DNA from: Clostridia bacterium | GTDB taxonomy: Bacteria; Bacillota_A; Clostridia; Oscillospirales; Acutalibacteraceae | Length of the DNA: 11,776 bases | Reading direction: 5' to 3' | Assembly: GCA_017390825.1 (NCBI GenBank) | Contig: JAFPAK010000331.1 | Span: forward strand, 1-11,776 | Part shown: positions 5,883-11,776 of the stretch, piece after piece | How positions within the stretch are numbered: the first letter of the stretch is position 1 | How the letters are laid out: every line of letters starts with the position of its first letter | The notes under the pieces: model-generated | What the model saw: the letters and a program-made list of their open reading frames with translations, nothing else | Database searches by the model: none | What the model was told of the DNA's origin: nothing | Translations under genes and position numbers: made by a program

Positions 5883-7076
5883 TTACAGATTTTTCTCGTG
5901 AAGCACAACTCCGCGTTGTTTCAAAATCTTTTGCAGCTTTGAAACAGATAGCTTTTGGAAATTATCAGATATAGCAGCAGCGGCGCCGGCAGCCTCGCCT
6001 GTAACGGCACATACCGGAATAACTCGGGTGATATCCCACATAGCATCAGTAACGGAAATACATCTGCCTGCAACGGCAAGATTTTTAATTTTGTTGCCGT
6101 AAAGTGTAGAGAACGGGATCTCATACACAGGGCCGCGCTTGCGCCAGTCACTGATAAGACCGATGCTATCTGAAAATTCCTTATGCATCTCGGTATCGTC
6201 AATAGTGTAAGCACCACATATTCTTCTTGTCATACGCACCTGCGGAATAGTTGCCACAGTCGTGATCGCATGATCGGGAGTGATACCTCCGTCTTTCAGG
6301 AAATTGTCAAGCAAGAATTTGTGTGAATCGGTAACCATTTTAGATACCTCATCAGCCTCAAGACCCTCATATCTCGGCAGTTTCTGATCGTCTTCGGGTT
6401 TTTTGTATTTATCAGGCACATCAGAAAATCCAAGCATTTTGAGCTTTAGCTTATCCTTATCGTGATAATAATACCAGCCTGCAAGTACATTTTTCTGCTT
6501 GAACATTGCTGTTTCTTCACCTGAAAGATGAACTACATCTGCATCACCTGTTGCATCAACAACGCTCTTGCATTCAACTGCATATCTGCCGGACTTGTTT
6601 TCAATAACAAGTGCCTTGATCTTATCTCTTTTAACGATAGAACTGCAGATAGAGCTGCCGTACAGTATTTCAACGCCGTTGTCAATAAGTAACTGCTCCA
6701 TAAGAATAGCGCAGACATTAGCATTGTACTGAACTTCAAAACGGTGTTTTTTCTTTTCTTCAACTGTTCCGTTTTCAAGCCACGGTGCAGGATACTTATC
6801 CTCCCAACCGTGCTTTATAGATAAATGCAGTAGTTCCTCCGCTATTGAGAAAGAAACCTGTCTGCCTTCACCATCGCAAATCGGAAGGTAGATAGTGATA
6901 AGTCCGAGCGTTGCCAGACCGCCCAACATATACTGCTTTTCAACAAGCAGAGTTTTAGCGCCGAGCCTTGCTGCTGAAAGCGCAGCAGAAATACCGGCAA
7001 TACCTCCGCCTGCTACTACAACATCATAATTTCCTTTGATTTCAAGCTGTTTAGCTGATTCCTTTATGTAACTCAT
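5883..7076 (-). CDS. FAD-dependent oxidoreductase (FAD_oxidored family)
   Basis: A 397-residue flavoprotein with no signal peptide, so cytosolic. The N-terminal Rossmann fold has VVVAGGGIAGISAALSAARL with the dinucleotide motif GGGIAG at 23-28, and Glu46 at the end of the second strand to hold the ribose of FAD. GGLATLG (52-58), the DATGDAD segment typical of FAD_oxidored proteins, and a C-terminal AGRCIS...VTGEAAGAAAA FAD-closing region are present. The start is supported by AGGAGG (7091-7086), 9 bases upstream. The substrate is unknown. It appears to be a single-gene unit between the mutase and membrane protein genes, preceded by a large inverted repeat and without a clear terminator of its own. 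Confidence 0.82.
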   Translation of the reverse strand: MSYIKESAKQLEIKGNYDVVVAGGGIAGISAALSAARLGAKTLLVEKQYMLGGLATLGLITIYLPICDGEGRQVSFSIAEELLHLSIKHGWEDKYPAPWLENGTVEEKKKHRFEVQYNANVCAILMEQLLIDNGVEILYGSSICSSIVKRDKIKALVIENKSGRYAVECKSVVDATGDADVVHLSGEETAMFKQKNVLAGWYYYHDKDKLKLKMLGFSDVPDKYKKPEDDQKLPRYEGLEADEVSKMVTDSHKFLLDNFLKDGGITPDHAITTVATIPQVRMTRRICGAYTIDDTEMHKEFSDSIGLISDWRKRGPVYEIPFSTLYGNKIKNLAVAGRCISVTDAMWDITRVIPVCAVTGEAAGAAAAISDNFQKLSVSKLQKILKQRGVVLHEKNL

Positions 7077-7107
7077 TTAAAACAGCCTCCTTTCATATTG
7101 GCTTATG

Positions 7108-7178
7108 AAAACGGCTGCCCTTTTGGTAAGCTTACACTTATATAGTGTATTTTTGACCCCAAAAGGTTTGCCGATTTT
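7108..7178. repeat. Nested 71-nt inverted repeat, possible terminator or leader structure
   Basis: Three stems nest about one centre. The outer stem is AAAACGGC (7108-7115) with GCCGATTTT (7170-7178, one bulged A). The middle stem is CCTTTTGG (7119-7126) with CCAAAAGG (7159-7166). The inner stem is TACACT (7133-7138) with AGTGTA (7144-7149). A symmetric 3x3 loop separates outer and middle stems. It occupies most of the gap between the mutase stop and the oxidoreductase start. On the minus strand it ends with GCCGTTTTC, a short T-run, so it could terminate the upstream operon, or fold in the oxidoreductase leader. It resembles no riboswitch I can name. Confidence 0.5.
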
Positions 7179-7193
7179 CTCAAAAAATTTAAA

Positions 7194-8675
7194 TTATTTT
7201 ATAGGTGTTATATCAAGTTTTTCGCATTCACAAAGGAACTTTTTAAGCTCTTGTGCGATAGGCGCAACACCGCCGACGGCATCACTTTCAATATTGAGCG
7301 GCATTATCGGGTCATGCACCGAAAGACGAAGCAAAAACCAACCGTCAAGCAGTGATACACGGATACCCTCATGATTATCAGGCGCAATGTCCCATCCCAT
7401 ATCGGAAGCATACTTTTCAAGATTGTTGATGACTGATCTTCCGTAGTCGCCGAAATCCTCACAAAGTATTTTAAAGCGGTATTCTTTTTCTTCCTTTGGT
7501 TCTTTAAGCTCAGCAATGAGATCGTCAACTGTCTTGCCGTTTTCACGAAGCTGTGCTGCCTTGATGATTATCTTTGTAATAAGATAAGCACCGTCATCAA
7601 GATAGTAGTTTTCCTTAAATGCTGCGTGACCCGAGGTTTCAATAGCAAGGGGAGCCGGAGTACCTTCCTTATCAAGACGGATAGCCTCGTCAATAACATT
7701 CTTGTATCCGCGCTTAAAGCGATGGTGATGACCTCCGAGCGTATCTTCAATAAATGTTTTGAGTCCGCTTGATGTAACTGAGTCGGTAACAACTGTACCG
7801 CCTTTTACATTCTCAAGTGCTATAACAGATGCAAGTGCAACGATGCGGTTGCGGTTTATCTCCTTGCCGTTTGAACTAACGCAGGAAGCTCTATCAACAT
7901 CGGTATCAAAAATTACGCCGAGATCAGCATTGTTCTTAACAGTAGCACCGCTTACACTAGCCATAGCTTCTTTGTTTTCTGGATTGGGAATGTGGTTTGG
8001 GAACATACCGTCAGGCTCAAGAAACTGGCTTCCGGTGATATCAGCACCCAGAGGAGCCAATACTTTTTCAGCATAAAAACCGCCTGCACCGTTTCCTGCG
8101 TCAACAACGATCTTAAGCCCTGAAAGAGGCTTTTCGCCGCAGTTTACTTCCTTGATTATCATATCACGCAGAATTGCGGAATAATCGCTCATAAAGTCGT
8201 ATTTCTCAACAGTGCCTTTGTTTTCGTTGCACTTTGCACCGTTTTCAGCAAGAGCCAGAATATCTGAAATATCCTTTCCGTCAAGACCGCCGTCACGGGT
8301 GAAGAATTTAAGACCGTTGCGGTTAAACGGATGATGTGAAGCGGTTATCTGTACAGCCGCATCACAGCTATGGTGTACCGTTGTCATAAACATAGCCGGA
8401 GTCGATGAAAGACCGCAGTCAACTACATTTACACCTACTGAAACAAGCGAATTAATAACTGCTGTTTTGATTCTTTCGGCTGAGATTCTTGAATCGTGGC
8501 CAACTGAAATGCTAAGCTCATTTGCAGATTTATGGTATTTATTTGTGTACCATACTATAAAAGCATCGGTAATACTGCTGATAACCTCGTCGGTAAGATT
8601 AATATGCTCGCCTTCAACACCCTCGGCTGCAATGCCTCTGATATCAGTTCCGCTCTTAAACTGTTTAAAATTCAT
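7194..8675 (-). CDS. Phosphoglucomutase / phosphomannomutase (alpha-D-phosphohexomutase)
   Basis: A 493-residue cytosolic enzyme that interconverts hexose 6- and 1-phosphates, feeding nucleotide-sugar and glycogen synthesis. The catalytic phosphoserine is Ser113 in TASHHPFNRNGLKFF. The metal loop is DTDVDR (257-262), the sugar-binding loop ETSGH (346-350), and the C-terminal phosphate-binding region about 450-464. Both TASHHP (usually TASHNP) and DTDVDR (usually DGDxDR) differ from classical ManB/GlmM enzymes. They fit a known branch of the superfamily with TASHLP-like loops, so glucose- versus mannose-phosphate preference is not assigned. The ribosome site AAAGGAG overlaps the trpS stop codon, 14 bp separate the genes, and it is the last gene of the aminotransferase-trpS operon. 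Confidence 0.87.
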   Translation of the reverse strand: MNFKQFKSGTDIRGIAAEGVEGEHINLTDEVISSITDAFIVWYTNKYHKSANELSISVGHDSRISAERIKTAVINSLVSVGVNVVDCGLSSTPAMFMTTVHHSCDAAVQITASHHPFNRNGLKFFTRDGGLDGKDISDILALAENGAKCNENKGTVEKYDFMSDYSAILRDMIIKEVNCGEKPLSGLKIVVDAGNGAGGFYAEKVLAPLGADITGSQFLEPDGMFPNHIPNPENKEAMASVSGATVKNNADLGVIFDTDVDRASCVSSNGKEINRNRIVALASVIALENVKGGTVVTDSVTSSGLKTFIEDTLGGHHHRFKRGYKNVIDEAIRLDKEGTPAPLAIETSGHAAFKENYYLDDGAYLITKIIIKAAQLRENGKTVDDLIAELKEPKEEKEYRFKILCEDFGDYGRSVINNLEKYASDMGWDIAPDNHEGIRVSLLDGWFLLRLSVHDPIMPLNIESDAVGGVAPIAQELKKFLCECEKLDITPIK

Positions 8676-8689
8676 AACGGTAGCTCCTT

Positions 8690-9784
8690 TTATTCTGCTG
8701 AATATTTTTCTGACTGTGATTTTATAAGCTCTGCATCGTCAAAATAATTGATCTTCATAGCAGATTTTACTTCATTAAGTGTGCTTGCTGCAACCTCTCT
8801 TGCAGCCTCGCTGCCTTTTTTGAGGATATTATATATTTCGGGGATATCCTGTTGGAATTCCTTACGGCGTGCTCTGATCGGCTCAAGCTCCTCCTGCATT
8901 ACATTGTTGAGGAATTTCTTAACTTTTACATCACCTAATCCGCCACGCTCATAATGTGCTTTAAGCTCGTCGAGATTAGCATAGTCAGGCAGATAGCGCT
9001 CAAAATGCTCGTCACGGCAGAATGCATCAAGATATGTGAATACCGTGTTGCCTTCAAGGTGACCCGGATCGGAAACGAGAAGGTGAGTAGGATCGGTGTA
9101 CATACTCATTATCTTTGTTCGTACCTCGTCAGCTGTGTCTGCAAGATAAATACAGTTGCCGAGTGATTTACTCATCTTTGCTTTACCGTCAATACCCGGC
9201 AGACGCATACAAGCGGCGTTGTCGGGTAGCAAAGCGTCAGGTTCAACAAGAACAGGGGAGTAGACTGTATTGAACTTGCGAACTATCTCACGGGTCTGCT
9301 CGATCATCGGAAGCTGATCATCACCTACCGGTACGGTAGTTGCCTTGAAAGCAGTAATATCGGCTGCCTGACTTATCGGATATGTGAAAAAGCCGACAGG
9401 TATACTTGCTTCAAAATTACGCATCTGTATTTCTGATTTTACAGTTGGATTGCGCTGAAGACGGGATACCGTTACAAGATCCATATAATAGAAGGTCAGT
9501 TCGCAAAGCTCCGGTATCTGTGACTGGATAAACAGCGTTGATTTAGTCGGATCAAGTCCGCAGGAAAGATAGTCAAGTGCTACCTCGATGATGTTGCTGC
9601 GTACCTTTTCGGGATTTTCAATATTATCGGTGAGCGCCTGTGCATCGGCGATCATAATAAATGTCTTTTTATATTCACCGGAATTCTGCAAAATAACACG
9701 GCGTTTCAATGAGCCTACATAATGACCTACATGAAGTCTGCCGGTCGGACGGTCGCCGGTAAGAATGATTTTATCGTGGTTCAT
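8690..9784 (-). CDS. trpS: Tryptophanyl-tRNA synthetase
   Basis: A 364-residue class I synthetase that charges tRNA-Trp. The N-terminal [20 protein letters not shown] contains the HIGH-type signature HVGH at 18-21. KMSKS is at 203-207 in [23 protein letters not shown] (153-166) is the conserved substrate-binding block. The protein is slightly longer than the usual bacterial length of about 330. The start is supported by GAGAGG, 8 bases upstream on the minus strand, and the gene follows the aminotransferase gene by 18 bp in one operon. No T-box leader precedes it, so uncharged tRNA control through that route is not visible here. It carries all signature motifs, so it should be functional; whether a second TrpRS exists in the genome cannot be seen. 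Confidence 0.94.
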   Translation of the reverse strand: MNHDKIILTGDRPTGRLHVGHYVGSLKRRVILQNSGEYKKTFIMIADAQALTDNIENPEKVRSNIIEVALDYLSCGLDPTKSTLFIQSQIPELCELTFYYMDLVTVSRLQRNPTVKSEIQMRNFEASIPVGFFTYPISQAADITAFKATTVPVGDDQLPMIEQTREIVRKFNTVYSPVLVEPDALLPDNAACMRLPGIDGKAKMSKSLGNCIYLADTADEVRTKIMSMYTDPTHLLVSDPGHLEGNTVFTYLDAFCRDEHFERYLPDYANLDELKAHYERGGLGDVKVKKFLNNVMQEELEPIRARRKEFQQDIPEIYNILKKGSEAAREVAASTLNEVKSAMKINYFDDAELIKSQSEKYSAE

Positions 9785-9802
9785 ATTATATTCCTCTCTG
9801 AA

Positions 9803-10987
9803 TTAAAGCTTTTTACAAAGTTCGCCCAAAATCTCAACACCTTTTTTTAACTGTTCATCAGTAGGAGTTGAATAGTTTGCTCTGAAATAGTGACACTCGT
9901 CTTTTTCGTTGATAAGGAACGCATTACCGGGAACAAGTGCAACATTGTTTTTTACTGCTGTAGTGCAGAAATCCATCATATCTACTGTGTCGGGAAGACG
10001 GCACCAAAGGAACAAGCCGCCTTCAACCTGCTGAAAGGTTATCTTGCCGTCAAAATGCTCGGTCATAAGTTCGGACATAATACCGTATTTACGGCGGTAT
10101 ATACCTCTTATCTTTTCAAGATGAGCGTCAAAATCACATTTAGTAACAAATTCATTTGCTATCATCTGCGAAAGGATAGATGTATGCACATCACTTGTCT
10201 GCTTGCAGCATATCATTTTTGCAAGCACCGTTTTAGGACAAACTGTGTATCCTACACGAAGTCCGGGAGAGAGCACCTTTGAAAATGAGCCGGCATAGAT
10301 AACCACACCTTCCTCATCAAAGGATTTTATAGATGGGATAGCTTCGCCGTCGAAGCGAATTTCGCCATATGGGTTATCTTCAAGTATAAGCGTGTTGTAT
10401 TTTTTTGCAAGCTCATATATTTCTTTGCGCTTTTTTAAGCTTGTTGTAATACCTGTTGGGTTTTGGAAATTAGGTATTGTATAGATAAAACGTACATTCT
10501 TTTCGCTTTTTAGTATTTCCTCCAGTATTTCGGTATCCATACCGTCTGGCTGCATAGGTACGCCGACAAGCTTTGCACCGTATGAGCGGAATGCATTGAG
10601 TGATCCGATAAAGGTCGGTGCTTCGCATATGATGACATCACCCTCATTGCATAGCGACTTTGTTGCAAGATCCATTACCTGTTGTGCACCCGCAGTGATG
10701 ATAAGATCATCAAAATCTCTTCCTACATTGTATTTTGTGTTCATATATTTCTTCATTGTTTCACGAAGAGGCGCATAACCCTCCGTTACCGAATACTGCA
10801 AAGCATTGATAGGATCATTTTGCATAATATCCGCAGTTATCTTCGCAACCGCTTTACACGGAAATGCCTCCGGTGCAGGATTGCCTGCCGCAAAAGAAAT
10901 CATACCCGGCGTTGATGTGAATTTAAGTATTTCTCTTATAACCGAAGGAGCAAGAGTTGACACCTTGTTTGAGAAAATATATTCCAT
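9803..10987 (-). CDS. PLP-dependent class I/II aminotransferase
   Basis: A 394-residue cytosolic fold-type I enzyme. The PLP lysine is Lys237 in YAGSFSKVLSPGLRVGY. NPTG lies at 176-179, Asp204 and Tyr207 in EDNPYGE contact the cofactor, and Arg369 in YFRANYS is placed to bind the substrate carboxylate. The opening ISFAAGNPAPEAFP is typical of the 2-aminoadipate/LysN-like and MocR-related branch, but there is no N-terminal GntR-type DNA-binding domain, so it is an enzyme rather than a regulator. Substrates could be aromatic or branched-chain amino acids or 2-aminoadipate; sequence alone does not decide. It is the first gene of an operon with trpS and the mutase. The start has AGAGG 8 bases upstream and an extended -10 promoter beyond it. 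Confidence 0.88.
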   Translation of the reverse strand: MEYIFSNKVSTLAPSVIREILKFTSTPGMISFAAGNPAPEAFPCKAVAKITADIMQNDPINALQYSVTEGYAPLRETMKKYMNTKYNVGRDFDDLIITAGAQQVMDLATKSLCNEGDVIICEAPTFIGSLNAFRSYGAKLVGVPMQPDGMDTEILEEILKSEKNVRFIYTIPNFQNPTGITTSLKKRKEIYELAKKYNTLILEDNPYGEIRFDGEAIPSIKSFDEEGVVIYAGSFSKVLSPGLRVGYTVCPKTVLAKMICCKQTSDVHTSILSQMIANEFVTKCDFDAHLEKIRGIYRRKYGIMSELMTEHFDGKITFQQVEGGLFLWCRLPDTVDMMDFCTTAVKNNVALVPGNAFLINEKDECHYFRANYSTPTDEQLKKGVEILGELCKKL

Positions 10988-11022
10988 TTTATTTACCTCT
11001 TACCTTAAAATACAACTACATA

Positions 11023-11031
11023 ATTATATCA
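11023..11031 (-). promoter_or_regulatory. Extended -10 promoter of the aminotransferase-trpS-mutase operon
   Basis: On the minus strand, TGATATAAT (11031-11023) combines a TG-N extension with a perfect TATAAT. No good -35 is seen (TTTTCT at 17 bases). The predicted leader is only about 29 nt, which leaves no room for a T-box or riboswitch. Confidence 0.6.
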
Positions 11032-11120
11032 CGGAAATCAATAAAAGAAAAGGACTATTTTTAAAAAATACAGTAACTTTGCAAAAATTATACTAAAACA
11101 TTGTCAGGTTTTGAATTCTG

Positions 11121-11149
11121 TTGACTTATAACGTCTGCCATAGTATAAT
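11121..11149 (+). promoter_or_regulatory. Sigma-A promoter of the dockerin gene
   Basis: TTGACT (11121-11126) and TATAAT (11144-11149) are exactly 17 bases apart. This is among the strongest promoters in the window. Transcription should start near 11156, giving a leader of about 54 nt that holds a small 5-bp hairpin (AATGC/GCATT, 11161-11174). The rest of the divergent gap 10988-11209 is AT-rich and holds nothing else I recognise. Confidence 0.82.
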
Positions 11150-11209
11150 TATATCAGCAAAATGCTTGTGCATTAAATTAATATTCATTTATCATAGGGG
11201 GGTCAAAAA

Positions 11210-11776
11210 ATGAAAAGAATGATATCTATATTGCTAACAGTTTTTATTATGATGTCCGTTCTATTCGTCGGCGGACTTACAGCAAGCGGTGCTGTGCTGG
11301 GTGACTGTAATGATGACGGAAAAATCAATGGTAAGGATGTGTTGCTCATGCGTAAGTACATAGTAGGTCTTGAAAATGAGATAAACGAAGACGCAGCGGA
11401 TGTAAATTCCGACGGAAAAATCAATGGTAAGGATGTGTTGAAGCTCCGTAAGGCAATAATCGGACTTGAAGCGTTGCCCACAGCTTCTTCAACCGAACCT
11501 ACAACTGCGGCTTCCAAGCTTTTGTTTGCAGAAGCATCAAGCGATAATAAGCTTGACGGTGAAATGACAGTCACCGATACTGAAAACGGTGTTAAGCTCA
11601 CCTCATCAGATACTGCTGCTAAATACAGTATGGTTTCCTTTGGCATTGATAGCGAGATAGGTATGCAGGTGCTTAGAAGAAGCCTTGAAACCAATGGCAG
11701 TAAGGCAACAGTTTATATGGATTTTACATTAAACGGGGCAGCATCATCATGGGCAGCAAGATCCCCGTGTCGCTGG
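11210..11776 (+). CDS. Secreted protein with N-terminal dockerin domain (partial)
   Basis: The visible 189 residues begin with a signal peptide (KR, then a hydrophobic stretch, cleavage probably after TASGA at 28). A type I-like dockerin follows directly: two Ca-binding loops D-x-N-x-D-G-x-I-N-G-K-D at 32-43 and 64-75, each followed by a helix (VLLMRKYIVGL, VLKLRKAIIGL). A Ser/Thr/Pro linker (about 90-102) leads to a region from 103 that I cannot assign. Dockerins plug secreted enzymes into cohesin-bearing scaffolds, as in Ruminococcus and Clostridium cellulosomes. GGGGGG (11197-11202) lies 7 bases before the ATG as the ribosome site. The frame stays open to the window edge, but its last 13 residues look out of frame after a G-run at 11735-11738. 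Confidence 0.83.
   Translation, partial: MKRMISILLTVFIMMSVLFVGGLTASGAVLGDCNDDGKINGKDVLLMRKYIVGLENEINEDAADVNSDGKINGKDVLKLRKAIIGLEALPTASSTEPTTAASKLLFAEASSDNKLDGEMTVTDTENGVKLTSSDTAAKYSMVSFGIDSEIGMQVLRRSLETNGSKATVYMDFTLNGAASSWAARSPCRW
11315..11440 (+). repeat. Two identical 30-bp direct repeats in the dockerin calcium loops
   Basis: Bases 11315-11344 and 11411-11440 are identical over 30 positions. They start with GACGGAAAAATCAATG and encode DGKINGKDVL in both dockerin segments. They are offset by 96 bases (32 codons), the period of the dockerin duplicate. The flanking codons differ. Confidence 0.9.

Noticed and set aside
7759..8076. Plus-strand open frames of about 100 codons opposite the phosphohexomutase gene
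   Set aside because: The minus-strand mutase has intact catalytic motifs across the whole region, and the opposite frames show no family motif or ribosome site.
11162..11176. Four-codon upstream open frame (ATG CTT GTG CAT TAA) in the dockerin leader
   Set aside because: It has no ribosome site, and short frames like this arise by chance in AT-rich leaders.
10988..11209. T-box or riboswitch in the divergent intergenic region
   Set aside because: Predicted leaders are about 29 nt (minus) and 54 nt (plus), too short, and no specifier or antiterminator structure is visible.
11203..11694. Long minus-strand open frame opposite the dockerin gene
   Set aside because: It is antisense to a clear signal peptide plus dockerin frame with a strong promoter. 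Its Ser/Leu-rich translation is typical of a shadow, and it has no ribosome site.
1..11776. CRISPR array, tRNA, insertion sequence, phage or defence island
   Set aside because: I found no spaced direct-repeat array, cloverleaf, transposase or terminal repeats, and all genes of the window fit housekeeping, regulatory or dockerin families.

Overview
The window looks like chromosome of an anaerobic Firmicute, most likely a Clostridia gut or rumen bacterium of the Ruminococcus/Oscillospiraceae type. This rests on moderately AT-rich DNA, strong AGGAGG-like ribosome binding sites on almost every gene, near-consensus sigma-A promoters, and a secreted dockerin protein at the right end. Genus is an inference. 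I see no tRNA, rRNA, CRISPR array, insertion sequence, integrase, phage gene or toxin-antitoxin pair, and no gap over 300 bases without a gene. Most of the window is ordinary housekeeping DNA.

Layout, left to right. (1) At 1-84 lies the Lys/Ala-rich tail of a truncated gene, then a GAAA-capped hairpin. (2) The plus-strand pair pncA-nadE (223-1488) makes NAD: a nicotinamidase and an ammonia-dependent NAD synthetase, with a near-perfect promoter and a perfect 14-bp terminator. (3) Convergent to it is a minus-strand lipid/diacylglycerol kinase gene (1530-2441). (4) A tight minus-strand operon follows (reading 5046 to 2608): an OmpR-type response regulator, a two-TM sensor kinase overlapping it by 4 bp, and a HAD phosphatase 10 bp further on, closed by a terminator. 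(5) A small multi-pass membrane protein (5187-5768, minus). (6) A cytosolic FAD-dependent oxidoreductase (5883-7076, minus), preceded by an unusual nested 71-nt inverted repeat. (7) A minus-strand operon (10987 to 7194): class I aminotransferase, tryptophanyl-tRNA synthetase, phosphohexomutase. (8) Divergent from it, at 11210 to the end, is a secreted protein carrying an N-terminal type I-like dockerin.

How they work together. Three of the transcription units are clear operons (pncA-nadE; regulator-kinase-HAD; aminotransferase-trpS-mutase). The dockerin protein is the only accessory, extracellular element and points to a cohesin/dockerin (cellulosome-like) assembly encoded elsewhere. The best unexplained signals are a similar TCAAC-N4/5-GTTGA palindrome in three of the intergenic regions, the nested inverted repeat before the oxidoreductase gene, and a probable frameshift or sequence error in a G-run near the right edge of the dockerin gene. 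I do not see a convincing new multi-gene system.
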